A stretch of DNA of 64,000 bases. It comes from JAFGRU01 sp016934985 (lineage in GTDB: Bacteria > Desulfobacterota > Desulfuromonadia > Desulfuromonadales > JAAYDE01). Shown piece after piece: positions 32,683 through 42,379 of the stretch. A model generated the notes under the pieces. That model worked only from the letters and a program-made list of their open reading frames with translations, was not told where the DNA came from and did no database searches. Every line of letters begins with the position of its first letter. Position 1 is the stretch's first letter. The translations under genes were made by a program, and so were the position numbers. The stretch lies in NCBI GenBank assembly GCA_963665045.2, contig CAXXJQ010000009.1:682001-746000 (forward strand), written 5' to 3'.

Positions 32683-33600
32683 TTAATTTCTTGTCTTGGG
32701 CATTTTCAAGTAGGACAGGTTTTCTTTGACAAAAGCTTTGGCCTGAATGTGAAAAACTTCCATCCATTTTTTGTCTGCACAGGTATTTCCGGCCAGAAGC
32801 ATTTTTATCTGCTCTCTGGTGACGGGAAACTGGGGAAAGCTATCCAGAAGGGTGGCAATGGGTTTAATAAAACAACTGGGAATGTGCATTTTTACGGGGC
32901 ACTTACGGCTAAGAGCGGTGGCGATAATGTCCACAAGCTGGTCGTATGTAATTGCATCCGGACCACACAAGGGGAACATTTTCCCAATCGTTTCTTCCTG
33001 TCCGACTGCCCCGGTGAAACAGGCAGCCACGTCCTCAACAGCCACCGGCGCCAGACGGTATTGGCCGTCTCCGATCACCGGTACGACAGGACCAATGCGG
33101 ACGATGTCAGCCAATAGATTGGTAAAAGCGTCTTCCTTGCCGAAAATAACTGAAGGTTTGAAAACGGTCCACTTAAGGCTTGAATCCATAACGGCTTTTC
33201 CCGCCCTGAACTTGGTCTCCAGATAACCGCTGTCAGAATTTCTTTTACTGCCATTGGCGCTCATATGGATGAAGCGTTTGACGCCCTGGCTCTCTGCAGC
33301 CCGGACCATGTTCAGGGCCGCCTGGAAGTTAAGCCTTTCAAAAGTTATCCCTTTGCTTGGAAATTCGCGAATGATGCCGATAAGATGAATTACTGTGTCA
33401 CAACCCTCAATCCGGCCTTCCAATGAAGCCGGGTTGGCAGCATCGCCGGGACATATTTCCAGGTTCTGGGCTGCTGGCAGCTTGTTTTCCGAACCGGGGC
33501 GAACCAGGCATTTGACCTCATAACCGGCTGCCAGCAACTGACGGACGCTCTCCCGTCCAACAAAACCTGTTCCTCCCGTCAAAAAAACCTTTTTAGTCAA
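32683..33600 (-). CDS. NAD(P)-binding oxidoreductase, NDUFA9-like (atypical SDR)
   Basis: The 305-residue protein starts KKVFLTGGTGFVGRESVRQL, with a Rossmann glycine motif GGTGFVG. It continues through CLVRPGSENKL, DTVIHLIGIIREF and VKRFIHMSANGS to SVIFGKEDAFTN. These are marks of the NDUFA9-like complex I subunit relatives, atypical short-chain dehydrogenases without the full catalytic Tyr-x-x-x-Lys. The usual role is unknown; several bind NAD(P) and are linked to quinone or lipid chemistry. TTG at 33600 is chosen because AAAGGAG lies 7 bases upstream. It marks the downstream edge of the island. Confidence 0.88.
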   Translation of the reverse strand: MTKKVFLTGGTGFVGRESVRQLLAAGYEVKCLVRPGSENKLPAAQNLEICPGDAANPASLEGRIEGCDTVIHLIGIIREFPSKGITFERLNFQAALNMVRAAESQGVKRFIHMSANGSKRNSDSGYLETKFRAGKAVMDSSLKWTVFKPSVIFGKEDAFTNLLADIVRIGPVVPVIGDGQYRLAPVAVEDVAACFTGAVGQEETIGKMFPLCGPDAITYDQLVDIIATALSRKCPVKMHIPSCFIKPIATLLDSFPQFPVTREQIKMLLAGNTCADKKWMEVFHIQAKAFVKENLSYLKMPKTRN

Positions 33601-33663
33601 GAAAATGCTCCTTTGATTGCCAGTATTCAGCACAAGGATTCGTGTCGCCCATGAAAAGGGCAT

Positions 33664-33718
33664 CTGCCGCCCGGACGGCGGCAGCTAAGCCCCAGGGACG
33701 GGTTCACGCGGCCCTGGG
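33664..33718. repeat. two adjacent hairpins between convergent-strand neighbours
   Basis: CTGCCGCC (33664-33671) pairs with GGCGGCAG (33677-33684), and CCCAGGG (33691-33697) pairs with CCCTGGG (33712-33718). Neither is followed by a T-run on either strand. They lie downstream of rtcB and may be transcript-end structures or a REP-like element. Confidence 0.4.
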
Positions 33719-33778
33719 AATGGACGATGCGAGGCCTTGTGCCGAAAAGCTGAAAAACGACCTTTGATTTAGCGGGTT

Positions 33779-35221
33779 TTAGCCCTTAATTACAACTAGA
33801 GGGCGCAGCTTCGCCACCATGCGGCCGATACCCGCATTGTGCACGACCTCGACAACGTCGGCCACATCCTTATAGGCCTCGGGAATCTCTTCCGCCAGGG
33901 TGGCTCTTCCCGCCGCCCGGACGAGAATGCCATCTTCTTCCAGGCGTTCGACAATCCGTTGGCCGCGCGCCGCTTTTTTCGCCGCATGCCTTGATAATAT
34001 CCGGCCCGCCCCGTGACAGGTGGAGCCGAAGGTCTCCTCATAAGCCTCCTGGGTGCCGACCAGGACATAGGAATAGCGGCCCATGTCACCGGGGATCAGG
34101 ACCGGCTGCCCCACCTTGCGATAAACGGCAGGAATGTCGGGATGGCCGGGTGGGAAAGCACGGGTTGCGCCCTTGCGATGAACGCAGAGACGGCGTTTTT
34201 TTCCCTGAAAATGATGATTTTCCCATTTGGCGATGTTGTGGCAGACATCATAAACGACCGAAATGCCAAGCTCCGCTGGCCCCAGTCCGAAAACCTCCTC
34301 GAAAGTCTCCCGGACCCAGGAGGTTATCAACTGCCTGTTGGCGAACGCGAAGTTGGCCGCGCAGGACATGGCGGCAAGATATTGTTCACCCTGCGGGCTG
34401 TTAAGGGGTGCACAACAGAGCTGCTTGTCGGGAAGGTTGATGCCGTAATCGCGGCTGGCGCGGAGCATTACTTTCAAATAGTCGTCACAGACCTGATGGC
34501 CCAATCCGCGGCTGCCGGTATGAACGGTCACGGTAACCTGGTTTTCAGCAAGACCGAAGGTGGCCGCAGCAGCTTCGTCGTAAACCTCGATGACCTTGTC
34601 AACCTCAATGAAGTGGTTGCCCGAACCCAGGGTGCCGAGCTGATTTCTGCCCCGCTCCAGAGCTCTGTCGGAAATCAGTTGAGGATCGTTGTTCTCCAGC
34701 GTCCCTTTCTCTTCGATTTTTTCCAGATCTTCATCCGATCCAAAACCATTTTCCACAGCCCATCGGGCTCCCTTTTTCAACACTTGGAGCTCTTGGTCGC
34801 GGGACAGTTTAAGGTCGCGCCGGTGGGAGCCGACTCCGGATGGAATATTCTGGAAAAGCCGGTTGGCCAGAAGTTCGCGGCGGGAATGGATATCAGGGGC
34901 CGCAAGCCTGGTCCGCATGAGACGTACACCGCAGTTGATGTCGTAACCGACGCCGCCGGGGGATACCACCCCATCGGATGGATCAAAAGCCGCGACCCCG
35001 CCGATGGGAAAACCATATCCCCAATGAATATCAGGCATGCCGATAGACGGACCGACAATTCCGGGCAAAGTTGCGACATTGCAGACCTGCTCCAAGGCAT
35101 GTTCCTCGCGAAGGGCAACCATCATTCTTTCGTCGGCAAAGACCAGACCTTCAGTGCGCATGCCCCCCTGCCGGGGAATCCGCCAGCGGCAGGAATCGAT
35201 TTTTTCGACCTTAATCGTCAC
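33779..35221 (-). CDS. rtcB: RtcB RNA ligase
   Basis: This 480-residue ligase joins 2',3'-cyclic phosphate or 3'-phosphate RNA ends to 5'-OH ends with GTP and manganese. Family motifs are MPDIHWGYGFPIGGVAAFD, VGYDINCGVRLMRT, LGSGNHFIEV, VTVHTGSRGLGHQV and the C-terminal TCHGAGRILSRHAAK with the guanylylated histidine. It starts with GTG at 35221 after a G-rich stretch, and its partner archease is encoded just upstream (12 bases), so they form an operon. Confidence 0.95.
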   Translation of the reverse strand: MTIKVEKIDSCRWRIPRQGGMRTEGLVFADERMMVALREEHALEQVCNVATLPGIVGPSIGMPDIHWGYGFPIGGVAAFDPSDGVVSPGGVGYDINCGVRLMRTRLAAPDIHSRRELLANRLFQNIPSGVGSHRRDLKLSRDQELQVLKKGARWAVENGFGSDEDLEKIEEKGTLENNDPQLISDRALERGRNQLGTLGSGNHFIEVDKVIEVYDEAAAATFGLAENQVTVTVHTGSRGLGHQVCDDYLKVMLRASRDYGINLPDKQLCCAPLNSPQGEQYLAAMSCAANFAFANRQLITSWVRETFEEVFGLGPAELGISVVYDVCHNIAKWENHHFQGKKRRLCVHRKGATRAFPPGHPDIPAVYRKVGQPVLIPGDMGRYSYVLVGTQEAYEETFGSTCHGAGRILSRHAAKKAARGQRIVERLEEDGILVRAAGRATLAEEIPEAYKDVADVVEVVHNAGIGRMVAKLRPLVVIKG

Positions 35222-35232
35222 CCCACCCCCCG

Positions 35233-35676
35233 TTAGAGATCGACAAACAGGCGAGCCCGCCAGCCACTCTGCGTTTTTTCCAGTTTCAAGCGGTGATAAG
35301 TGACCGCCTTGACCTCCCGTTGGATGCCAATTTGATCACTGAAATAGATGCCGGAAATTTTGGCCGACAGACCATTCCTCCCGACCTGCAGAACCTGAAA
35401 AACCATAGGAACAAAGCGCCGGGTTTCAAAAAGAAAAAGGATTTCATTGAGCCAGTTGACGAGAAGTTCTTCCTCATCAAATCCTTCCAGAGAAACCTCC
35501 ACGTCGATCAACTCGGATTGGGCGGGAAGAGCCCCGAAGATCAAGTCTCGCAGACCATTTGCAGCATTGGCAAACAACTCTTCCAAGGAAGCCCCTTCGG
35601 CCTCGATACCCATATCAGCAGTGTGTTCCAAAAAACCGTAGCCGTTTTTCAAAAGTTTCCTTTCTTCCATCTGCAT
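35233..35676 (-). CDS. archease, RtcB activator
   Basis: This 147-residue protein has the archease pattern: GFLEHTADMGIEAEGASLEE, then the FDEEELLVNWLNEILFLFE segment and the C-terminal VKAVTYHRLKLE with the metal-site acid. Archease speeds up guanylylation of RtcB and widens its nucleotide use. It precedes rtcB in the same operon, as in many bacteria. The ATG at 35676 is used; a second in-frame ATG follows two codons later. Confidence 0.93.
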   Translation of the reverse strand: MQMEERKLLKNGYGFLEHTADMGIEAEGASLEELFANAANGLRDLIFGALPAQSELIDVEVSLEGFDEEELLVNWLNEILFLFETRRFVPMVFQVLQVGRNGLSAKISGIYFSDQIGIQREVKAVTYHRLKLEKTQSGWRARLFVDL

Positions 35677-35921
35677 CCGCGAGCTGGGGTGGAAAAAGAG
35701 TGTAACTGCCTGACTTGAATAAGTGTTTCAAAAATCTGAGGCGCACCCATATGTTCACCGGTAATTTTGGAAAAGCCTAGGCAGGCCAATGACCTGCGCT
35801 ATTGTCTGCCCAAAACTCACGGATCCAGGTTTTAATCTCAAGAAGCCTTAAGGACACAGGACTTCTCAGGACCAGGAATTCGCATCCCCTGGAATGGACC
35901 TGCAAACAGCGAATTTACATT

Positions 35922-36464
35922 TCAGGCTCTTCTTTCCCAGTTTACCCGGCAAAAGCTGTGGTTATCATCCCAGGAAACCTTGAGATCGCCATGCTGGGCT
36001 TTGTGAATGGCACGCCCCAAGTGCTCTGCAAGCTTTTGCTCTGTGGTTTTGATTACCAAAGCATCTTCCTCGCGTTTTATCGACATTATGCGCTGCAGAG
36101 GATTCTTTGCCAGGGTTTTTCTTTCTTCGTTATGGATCAGATTAAGAATTTCTTTTTCGTGTTCCCAGAAAAACTGCCCTTTAAGGGTTACGACACCCTG
36201 ATGGTAACCTTCGGCAATTTTTTTACATGCAGGGCACTCAACATGGGCAAAATCCTTGTCCAGTTTTTCATTCTCCGGAACTTCTTCAGCAAGATACCAG
36301 CGTTTGTTTTTGTAGATAGAGTTGCATTTGGGGCAGATCGCCTTCTCATGAAGCCCCTCTCCCGGCAGGTACGGATCATCGCTTCTTTTTGCCCGTCCTT
36401 GTTTGTCGCTAATGCCAAATTTATGAACACTTCCCGCTGCAATAGTGTCGCGTTTTCCTGCCAT
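35922..36464 (-). CDS. BCAM0308-family zinc-binding protein
   Basis: This 180-residue protein has a zinc-ribbon pair ICPKCNSIY and ECPACKKIA (about residues 44-83), then a helical part (FWEHEKEILNLIHNEE, PLQRIMSIKREEDALVIKTT). The layout agrees with the BCAM0308 family, whose members carry a ribbon like that of archaeal NMD3. AAGGGGGG precedes the ATG. The function is unknown; nucleic-acid or ribosome binding is a guess from the ribbon type. It lies upstream of archease and rtcB on the same strand, separated by 245 bases. Confidence 0.72.
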   Translation of the reverse strand: MAGKRDTIAAGSVHKFGISDKQGRAKRSDDPYLPGEGLHEKAICPKCNSIYKNKRWYLAEEVPENEKLDKDFAHVECPACKKIAEGYHQGVVTLKGQFFWEHEKEILNLIHNEERKTLAKNPLQRIMSIKREEDALVIKTTEQKLAEHLGRAIHKAQHGDLKVSWDDNHSFCRVNWERRA

Positions 36465-36811
36465 AAGCCCCCCCTTGAGTATTGTCTGTGAGCCTTTTCA
36501 CACAATAATTATATCACTCCCTCCCCGGCTTGCTTTCGTTATTACCGGGACAAGGGCCTTAAAGATGAATCTGTTAGACATTTAAGCCATAGTTCTTTAT
36601 TCTGTTTTCGACTTTTGGAATAATGTATTGTCGGCTAAATCCTGATGCACGGGATGTCCTGCCAGAAAACAACAAATCCACGAGTCTGTCGGAGTCAGGC
36701 AGGGATCTACTGCGAAAAAGGAAAATCGAGGACGGATTTCCCTTTTTCCCGTTACGATCCCCCAAGGCCGACAGACTACAAAAAATCTCTTCCTAAGGAG
36801 AAACTTCTCAA
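36465..36811. other. divergent spacer between the BCAM0308-like gene and lon
   Basis: No gene is seen. The last bases, TAAGGAG, are the ribosome binding site of lon. I looked for a heat-shock sigma-32 promoter and a CIRCE element and found neither in a convincing form. Confidence 0.4.
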
Positions 36812-39148
36812 ATGACCGAAATCAGAGAACTTCCCGAATCCGATATCCTTCCTCTGCTTCCAGTCAGAGATGTCGTCATTTTCCCCCATATGATTCTGCC
36901 GCTGTTTGTCGGACGGGAAAAATCGATTGCCGCAATCAACGAGGCTCTGGCTACTGACAGGCTGATTTTTCTGGCCACGCAGAAAGAGATGATCGAATCC
37001 CCGGAAGTTGAGGATATTTTTTCCATCGGCACCCTTGCCCAGATCATGCGCACCCTGAAACTGCCCGATGGCCGCCTGAAAGTCATGGTGCAGGGAGTCC
37101 AGAAAGGAAAAATTGTCGACTTCGTGAGCCGCGACCCCTTTTTCAAAGTCCGCATCGAAACTGTTTTCGATACTGAGCCGGGCGATCTGACCCTAGAAGG
37201 CGAAGCCTTGATCAAACTGGCCAAAGATCAGGTCAAAGAATTAATTTCCTTAGGGAAAAACCTTCCGAACGAAATAAACTCCATCATCCAGCATGTGCGG
37301 GAACCGAGCAATTTTGCCGATCTGGTTGCCGGCAACATGGACTTTGAACTTGAGGATGTTCAGGAACTGCTGGAAACCCTTGACCCATATGCCAGATTGA
37401 GCCGCTTGAACGTCCTTTTGGGTCAGGAGATAGAGATCCTCACGGTCCAGAACCGCATCCAGAATCAGGCCCGTGAAGAGATGAACAAAAGCCAGAAAGA
37501 GTTTTTTCTGCGGGAGCAGATGCGCGCCATCCAAACCGAACTGGGAGAAGGTGACATTAAAAATGAGGACATGGAGGATTTTCGGCAACGCCTCGAAGAG
37601 GCAAAAATGCCTGACAAAACCTATCAGGAAGCCGAAAAACAACTGCGCCGATTGGAGATGATGCATTCCGAAGCAGCCGAATACTCCATGCTGCATTCCT
37701 ATCTCGACTGGCTCGTCAGCCTGCCATGGAGCCACTCCACGCGCGACAACCTGGACATCATAAAAGCCGCCCGGATCCTTGACGAGGATCATTATGATCT
37801 CGAAAAGGTCAAGGAACGGATCCTCGAATTTCTGGCGGTCAGGAAGCTGACAAAAAAACTTCGCGGACCGGTTCTCTGCTTTGTGGGACCGCCGGGCGTC
37901 GGTAAAACCAGCCTTGGCAAGTCAATTGCCAGAGCCCTCGGCCGCAAGTTCACGCGCATCTCCCTTGGCGGTATTCGTGACGAAGCGGAGATTCGCGGGC
38001 ACCGACGCACCTACGTCGGCGCCCTCCCTGGCAGAATAATGCAGGGGATCAAACAGGCCGGCACCAACAACCCCGTTTTCATGCTCGACGAACTCGACAA
38101 GGTAGGCGCCGATTTCCGCGGGGACCCGTCCGCTGCTTTGCTCGAACTCCTCGACCCCGAGCAGAATCATGCTTTTTCGGATCACTACATCAACCTGCCT
38201 TTTGATCTGTCCAAAGTAATGTTCATTGTTACGGCAAATATCATCGACCCAATTCCTTCGGCCCTTAAAGACCGTCTGGAAATTATCCGTCTTTCGGGCT
38301 ACAACGCCGACGAAAAGCTGGCCATTTGTAAGCGCTACCTACTCCCCCGCCAGACTGATGCCAACGGCTTGAAAAAAGAATCCCTCCATTTCTCGGACAA
38401 AGCCATCTTGAAAGTCATTTCCGAGTACACCAGCGAGGCGGGATTGCGCAACCTCGAAAGGGAAATCGGCAGCATCTGCCGCAAGGTGGCGCGTATCATT
38501 GCCGAGGGGAAAAAACAGCCCCTCTCGATTTCCGAGAATTCCGTAGAAAAATTCCTCGGTCCGGCCAAATTCCTGCCCGAGGAAGAGCGCCGGGAAAATG
38601 AGATCGGCGTCTGCACCGGCCTGGCGTGGACGGAAACCGGAGGCGATGTCCTCTACGTCGAGGTCAGTGTCATGGCAGGAAAAGGGCAACTGAACCTTAC
38701 CGGTCATTTGGGGGATGTCATGAAAGAAAGCGCTCAGGCCGCCCTTTCATTTGCCAGAGCCCACGCCAAGGAACTGGAAATCGATCCCTCCCTTTTTGCT
38801 CAGCAGGATGTTCATGTCCACGTGCCCGCCGGAGCCATTCCCAAAGATGGCCCGAGCGCCGGCATAACCATTACCACGGCAATCATCTCGGCCCTTACCG
38901 GACGGGGGATCAAAACAGGGGTGGCCATGACCGGCGAGGTCACCCTGCGCGGCAAAATACTGGCGGTGGGAGGGCTCAAGGAAAAGATCCTCGCCGCAGT
39001 TCGAGCCGACATAAAAACTATCGTTATTCCCAGGGCAAACAAAAAGGATCTGGTAGAAATTCCGCCGAACCTGCTGCGCAAGGTCGACATTATTCCAGTG
39101 CAGAACATGACCGAAGTCCTACAGGCAACCCTGGAGGACAAGCCATGA
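36812..39148 (+). CDS. lon: ATP-dependent protease Lon
   Basis: This 778-residue LonA protease has its substrate-binding N-terminal domain (LLPVRDVVIFPHMILPLFVG), the AAA module with Walker A GPPGVGKTS and Walker B FMLDELDKVG, and the peptidase domain. The catalytic Ser is in PKDGPSAGITI and the Lys in AVGGLKEKIL. It degrades misfolded and regulatory proteins in the cytoplasm. TAAGGAG lies before the ATG. Its stop overlaps the thiL start by 4 bases (ATGA), so the two are coupled. Confidence 0.97.
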   Translation: MTEIRELPESDILPLLPVRDVVIFPHMILPLFVGREKSIAAINEALATDRLIFLATQKEMIESPEVEDIFSIGTLAQIMRTLKLPDGRLKVMVQGVQKGKIVDFVSRDPFFKVRIETVFDTEPGDLTLEGEALIKLAKDQVKELISLGKNLPNEINSIIQHVREPSNFADLVAGNMDFELEDVQELLETLDPYARLSRLNVLLGQEIEILTVQNRIQNQAREEMNKSQKEFFLREQMRAIQTELGEGDIKNEDMEDFRQRLEEAKMPDKTYQEAEKQLRRLEMMHSEAAEYSMLHSYLDWLVSLPWSHSTRDNLDIIKAARILDEDHYDLEKVKERILEFLAVRKLTKKLRGPVLCFVGPPGVGKTSLGKSIARALGRKFTRISLGGIRDEAEIRGHRRTYVGALPGRIMQGIKQAGTNNPVFMLDELDKVGADFRGDPSAALLELLDPEQNHAFSDHYINLPFDLSKVMFIVTANIIDPIPSALKDRLEIIRLSGYNADEKLAICKRYLLPRQTDANGLKKESLHFSDKAILKVISEYTSEAGLRNLEREIGSICRKVARIIAEGKKQPLSISENSVEKFLGPAKFLPEEERRENEIGVCTGLAWTETGGDVLYVEVSVMAGKGQLNLTGHLGDVMKESAQAALSFARAHAKELEIDPSLFAQQDVHVHVPAGAIPKDGPSAGITITTAIISALTGRGIKTGVAMTGEVTLRGKILAVGGLKEKILAAVRADIKTIVIPRANKKDLVEIPPNLLRKVDIIPVQNMTEVLQATLEDKP

Positions 39149-40131
39149 AGCTGAAAGACCTGGGTGAATTCGGTTTCATCGAACGGATCAAGCAAGGTGT
39201 CACAGGCGGGCAGGGCATCCACCTTGGCATCGGAGACGATTGTGCCGTTCTGGACCTGCCGCCGGGCCACGTTCTCCTGACAACCACCGATATGTTGGTG
39301 GAGGATATCCACTTTCGCCGTGATTGGACCGACCTTGAAAATCTCGGGCGTAAAAGCGTCTCCGTCAATGTCAGTGACGTTGCCGCCATGGGCGGGCAAC
39401 CGCGCCATCTTTACCTGAGCCTCGGCTTTCCAAAAGATTTTCCCCTTGAGGGGCTGGACAGTTTTATCAAAGGTTTCCTGGAAGCCTGCAAGGACTACGA
39501 AGTTACCTTGGTCGGGGGCGACACCTGCAGCTCCCCGGGGCCCTTTGTCATCTCCGTAACCGTAGAGGGGAGCGTGGCGAAAAACGATTATGTGGCACGT
39601 CGAGGAGCCCAACCGGGAGACATCATCTATGTCTCCGGCACTCTCGGCGACAGCGCCATGGCACTTCACCTGCTCCAGAACGGCCGCAGCCCTGACTCTT
39701 TTCTTATCGATCGCCACATTAACCCCCAGGCCAGGACTTTTCTCGGCGCGGCCCTGGCTGCCGCCCACGTTCCCTCGGCCATGATTGACCTGTCCGATGG
39801 CCTGCTGGCCGATCTCGGCCACATACTTGAATGTTCTGCCGCAGGAGCTCTGGTCGAAGAAACACTGCTACCCCTTTCTCCATCTTTCCGAATTGAGCAC
39901 GAAAAGGCACCGGAACTCATACGCCTCGCTCTGGCAGGCGGCGAGGATTACGAACTCCTCTTCACCGTCCCCCCGGCCAAAGAGGATCTGCTGACCGGAA
40001 TTTCCCAAACAACGGCTCTTCCCCTGACCCGGGTCGGACGAATTACGGGGGAAAACCTGAAGCTCGAAGTCCGGGATGCCAACGGCGTTCTCTACACTCC
40101 ATCCCGCGGTGGTTTTAATCACTTCCGTTGA
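39145..40131 (+). CDS. thiL: thiamine-monophosphate kinase
   Basis: The 328-residue enzyme phosphorylates thiamine monophosphate to the active diphosphate. It has the PurM-like fold with GIGDDCAVLDLPPGHVLLTTTDMLVEDIHF at the N-terminus (metal and ATP site), VSVNVSDVAAMGGQP, VTLVGGDTCSS, MIDLSDGLLADLGH and GGEDYELLFTV. The frame is open far upstream within lon, but ATG at 39145 overlapping the lon stop is the family start. Coupling to lon is usual in related bacteria only as a neighbour relation; no functional link is implied. Confidence 0.95.
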   Translation: MKLKDLGEFGFIERIKQGVTGGQGIHLGIGDDCAVLDLPPGHVLLTTTDMLVEDIHFRRDWTDLENLGRKSVSVNVSDVAAMGGQPRHLYLSLGFPKDFPLEGLDSFIKGFLEACKDYEVTLVGGDTCSSPGPFVISVTVEGSVAKNDYVARRGAQPGDIIYVSGTLGDSAMALHLLQNGRSPDSFLIDRHINPQARTFLGAALAAAHVPSAMIDLSDGLLADLGHILECSAAGALVEETLLPLSPSFRIEHEKAPELIRLALAGGEDYELLFTVPPAKEDLLTGISQTTALPLTRVGRITGENLKLEVRDANGVLYTPSRGGFNHFR

Positions 40132-40506
40132 TACCCCCCATGGTTTTTTTTCAAGGGTCTTTTTTTGTCAGGAACTGCAGGCATTAAAAGGCCCTTTGCC
40201 CTCACAAGAAACCAATAAATCTATTTTTTAATTAGTAATTTCAAACACTTAAATAAGCTTCGAAAGCTTGGACTGATGTTTGCTTCTTCCCTCATCAGTT
40301 TTGAACTGGAAGCGGAAAGCTCCTGCTGACGACAAAGGCGGGGGATATCTTTTTCAACGATATGTTAAATGACCGTCCACATAGTTGAATTGATGCTCCA
40401 TTGAATTCATCCCTGTGTCGTCTCCGCTAAAACAAGGACAAAGCTCAAGACTTTCCAAGTTGTAAATATAATCCCCGGATGGGTTGACCCCTCAGAGGAG
40501 ATGCGC
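40132..40506. other. intergenic stretch before the chemosensory operon
   Basis: No gene is seen. ACTGATG (40272-40278) and CATCAGT (40293-40299) form an inverted repeat with a 14-base loop. Just before it, around 40256-40270, lie two AAGCTT words. The last bases, CAGAGGAG, are the ribosome binding site of the MCP gene. No sigma-28 or sigma-54 promoter was found. Confidence 0.4.
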
Positions 40507-41808
40507 ATGAGAGTTGAGATTGCCTATAAATTTGTGTCCGGATTCATTATTGTCGTCGGGTCGATTGTCGGGGTCGGCTACGTGGTTCCGCTTCTGGGAA
40601 TTGCCCCACAGTGGCAGCAGCTCTTCACCACCATGGTGGCCATACTGACGGGCCTGATTCTGGGCTGGTTTTTTTCAAAAACTTTTGCTACCAATATCCG
40701 CCTTCTCACCAGTGCGGCTGAACGCCTCAGCCATGGAGACCTTTCCCAGCCGATTGAACTGCCTCCAACATTTTTCCAGGATGAAACCCACGATCTCGCT
40801 GACTCCCTGAATTCCATGATGGTCAGCCTCGAAGAACTGGTAAGGTCAATTCAAAGCAATTCCGACGACTTGGCCAATTCAGCTCTTCAACTGACAGCTA
40901 CATCGGAGCAGATGACCGCTTCGGCCGTGGAGGTAGCCAGCGCCTCAGAACACATCAGTGTCGGTGCGGAGACCCAGGCCCAGATGGTTGAGCAATCCTC
41001 CCAGTTGATCAAAGAAATGGCCGTTTCGACAGAGTTTATTGCCCATTCCGCAGCTCAAGCAGCCAAAAGTGCCAATGGAGCGGCTGAAACAGCCCAGCAG
41101 GGAGGCGAATTTGCCCAGGCCAACATGACAAAAATGAAAGAAGTCCTCGACGAAGTGGAAAGAAACAATCTCCAGATCCTTTCCTTTGGCGAAAAGGTCC
41201 AAAAAATCGGAACCATTATCGATGTGATCACCAACATCGCCCAAAAAACCAATCTGCTGGCCCTCAATGCCTCCATCGAGGCGGTTCGTGCCGGAGAATA
41301 CGGGCGTGGCTTCGCCATTGTGGCAGAAGAAATTGGCAAGCTTTCCGATTCAACCGGGGACTCCGCCGGCCAGATATCAAAACTCATTGAAAATATCCGG
41401 GAAGAAAATCAAAAACTTCAGGACTCCCTGAAGGAAAGCCTTAAAAAGATGGGTTTGGGACGCAATGCTTTTGACGGAGTAACAAAATCCTTCAACGAAA
41501 TTATCCAGGCTGCTCTGGAAACCAAGAATAAATCCGAAACCATTTCAGGTCTTTCCGAAAATCAGAAATCTTTAGCTGAAAGGATCGTCGGTACCGTCGA
41601 GGAAATCTCGAAAGTAACCGGCGACAATGCGTCGGCGACGGTGGAAATGTCCTCAGCCGCTGAACAGCAGTCGAATTCAATGCAGGAAATGGCACAGTCT
41701 GCCGTAAATCTGTCCCGGACTTCGGAGGACCTTCTCATGATGGTAAGCCGTTTTCACCTGAGTCATACCTTTGAAGAGGAGGTCGGCGGTGAAAGCGCTG
41801 TCGTTTAA
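40507..41808 (+). CDS. methyl-accepting chemotaxis protein without periplasmic domain
   Basis: This 433-residue receptor has two membrane helices close together (residues about 8-30 and 36-55), a HAMP domain (to about 105), and the coiled-coil signalling domain. Its tip is IAQKTNLLALNASIEAVRAGEYGRGFAIVAEE. There is no room for a periplasmic ligand domain, so it must sense inside the membrane or cytoplasm. ATG at 40507 is chosen over 40501 because CAGAGGAG is 6 bases upstream of it. The end overlaps the CheW gene; MCP, CheW and CheA form one operon. Confidence 0.9.
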   Translation: MRVEIAYKFVSGFIIVVGSIVGVGYVVPLLGIAPQWQQLFTTMVAILTGLILGWFFSKTFATNIRLLTSAAERLSHGDLSQPIELPPTFFQDETHDLADSLNSMMVSLEELVRSIQSNSDDLANSALQLTATSEQMTASAVEVASASEHISVGAETQAQMVEQSSQLIKEMAVSTEFIAHSAAQAAKSANGAAETAQQGGEFAQANMTKMKEVLDEVERNNLQILSFGEKVQKIGTIIDVITNIAQKTNLLALNASIEAVRAGEYGRGFAIVAEEIGKLSDSTGDSAGQISKLIENIREENQKLQDSLKESLKKMGLGRNAFDGVTKSFNEIIQAALETKNKSETISGLSENQKSLAERIVGTVEEISKVTGDNASATVEMSSAAEQQSNSMQEMAQSAVNLSRTSEDLLMMVSRFHLSHTFEEEVGGESAVV

Positions 41809-42355
41809 AATCGGGGTAGATGCTTTCGCCCTGTCTTTTAACCATATTCAAAAAGTCGTGGAATCACCCGAGCTTAATCCTATTCCACTCGCACCCTCTT
41901 TTTTCCTTGGCGCCCTTAATTTTCACAACCATATCATCCCAATTTTGAACCTGACGGCCTACCTGGATGTTTTTTCCCAGGAACGGGACTCCAGAATTAT
42001 CGTTCTGGATTTGCGACATCACCGCCTGGGACTTGCGGTCGGTAAGATTGAAGGAAAAATGAACCTGGCGGAGATCAAAGCCCTCCCCGGTGTCCCCAGT
42101 TCGCTGCTGTCAAAGGTTTCCCGCCTTGTGGCTCTGGAAGATGGAAGCCCTGTTCGCATTCTTGAGCCTGCCGACCTGAAAAACCACCTGACCGCGACCA
42201 TTCTCGCCAAAAGGAGAAGGGGGGACGATTTATCCCCATCCGTATTACCGTTTGCACAGCAAAAGAAACCTGAAGATTTTTCCAGCATAACAGGTTGCCC
42301 CAACCTTCCGGCCGACCTGGAGATTTCATGCAACCCCAAGAGCAATAGCCGATGA
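41789..42355 (+). CDS. CheW-like adaptor protein
   Basis: This 188-residue protein carries one CheW-type SH3-like domain (LSFKIGVDAFALSFNHIQKVVE to VALEDGSPVRILEP, about residues 3-135) plus a 50-residue tail. It would link the receptor to the kinase encoded next. GTG at 41789 with GAGGAGG upstream is preferred to the TTG at 41771; it overlaps the receptor gene's end by 20 bases. The fit to classic CheW is loose in places, typical of alternative chemosensory systems. Confidence 0.85.
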   Translation: MKALSFKIGVDAFALSFNHIQKVVESPELNPIPLAPSFFLGALNFHNHIIPILNLTAYLDVFSQERDSRIIVLDLRHHRLGLAVGKIEGKMNLAEIKALPGVPSSLLSKVSRLVALEDGSPVRILEPADLKNHLTATILAKRRRGDDLSPSVLPFAQQKKPEDFSSITGCPNLPADLEISCNPKSNSR

Positions 42356-42379
42356 TTTGCCTTTCCGAGGTCTGTTCAC

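Noticed and set aside
34013..35236. A 407-codon + strand frame opposite rtcB
   Set aside because: RtcB is certain on the minus strand; long antisense frames are common opposite high-GC genes.
35802..36491. A 229-codon + strand frame opposite the BCAM0308-like gene
   Set aside because: The minus-strand product has zinc-ribbon cysteine pairs, a good start and a family pattern; the + strand frame has none.
36465..36811. Possible heat-shock promoter or CIRCE element before lon
   Set aside because: No convincing sigma-32 pair and no CIRCE inverted repeat were found.
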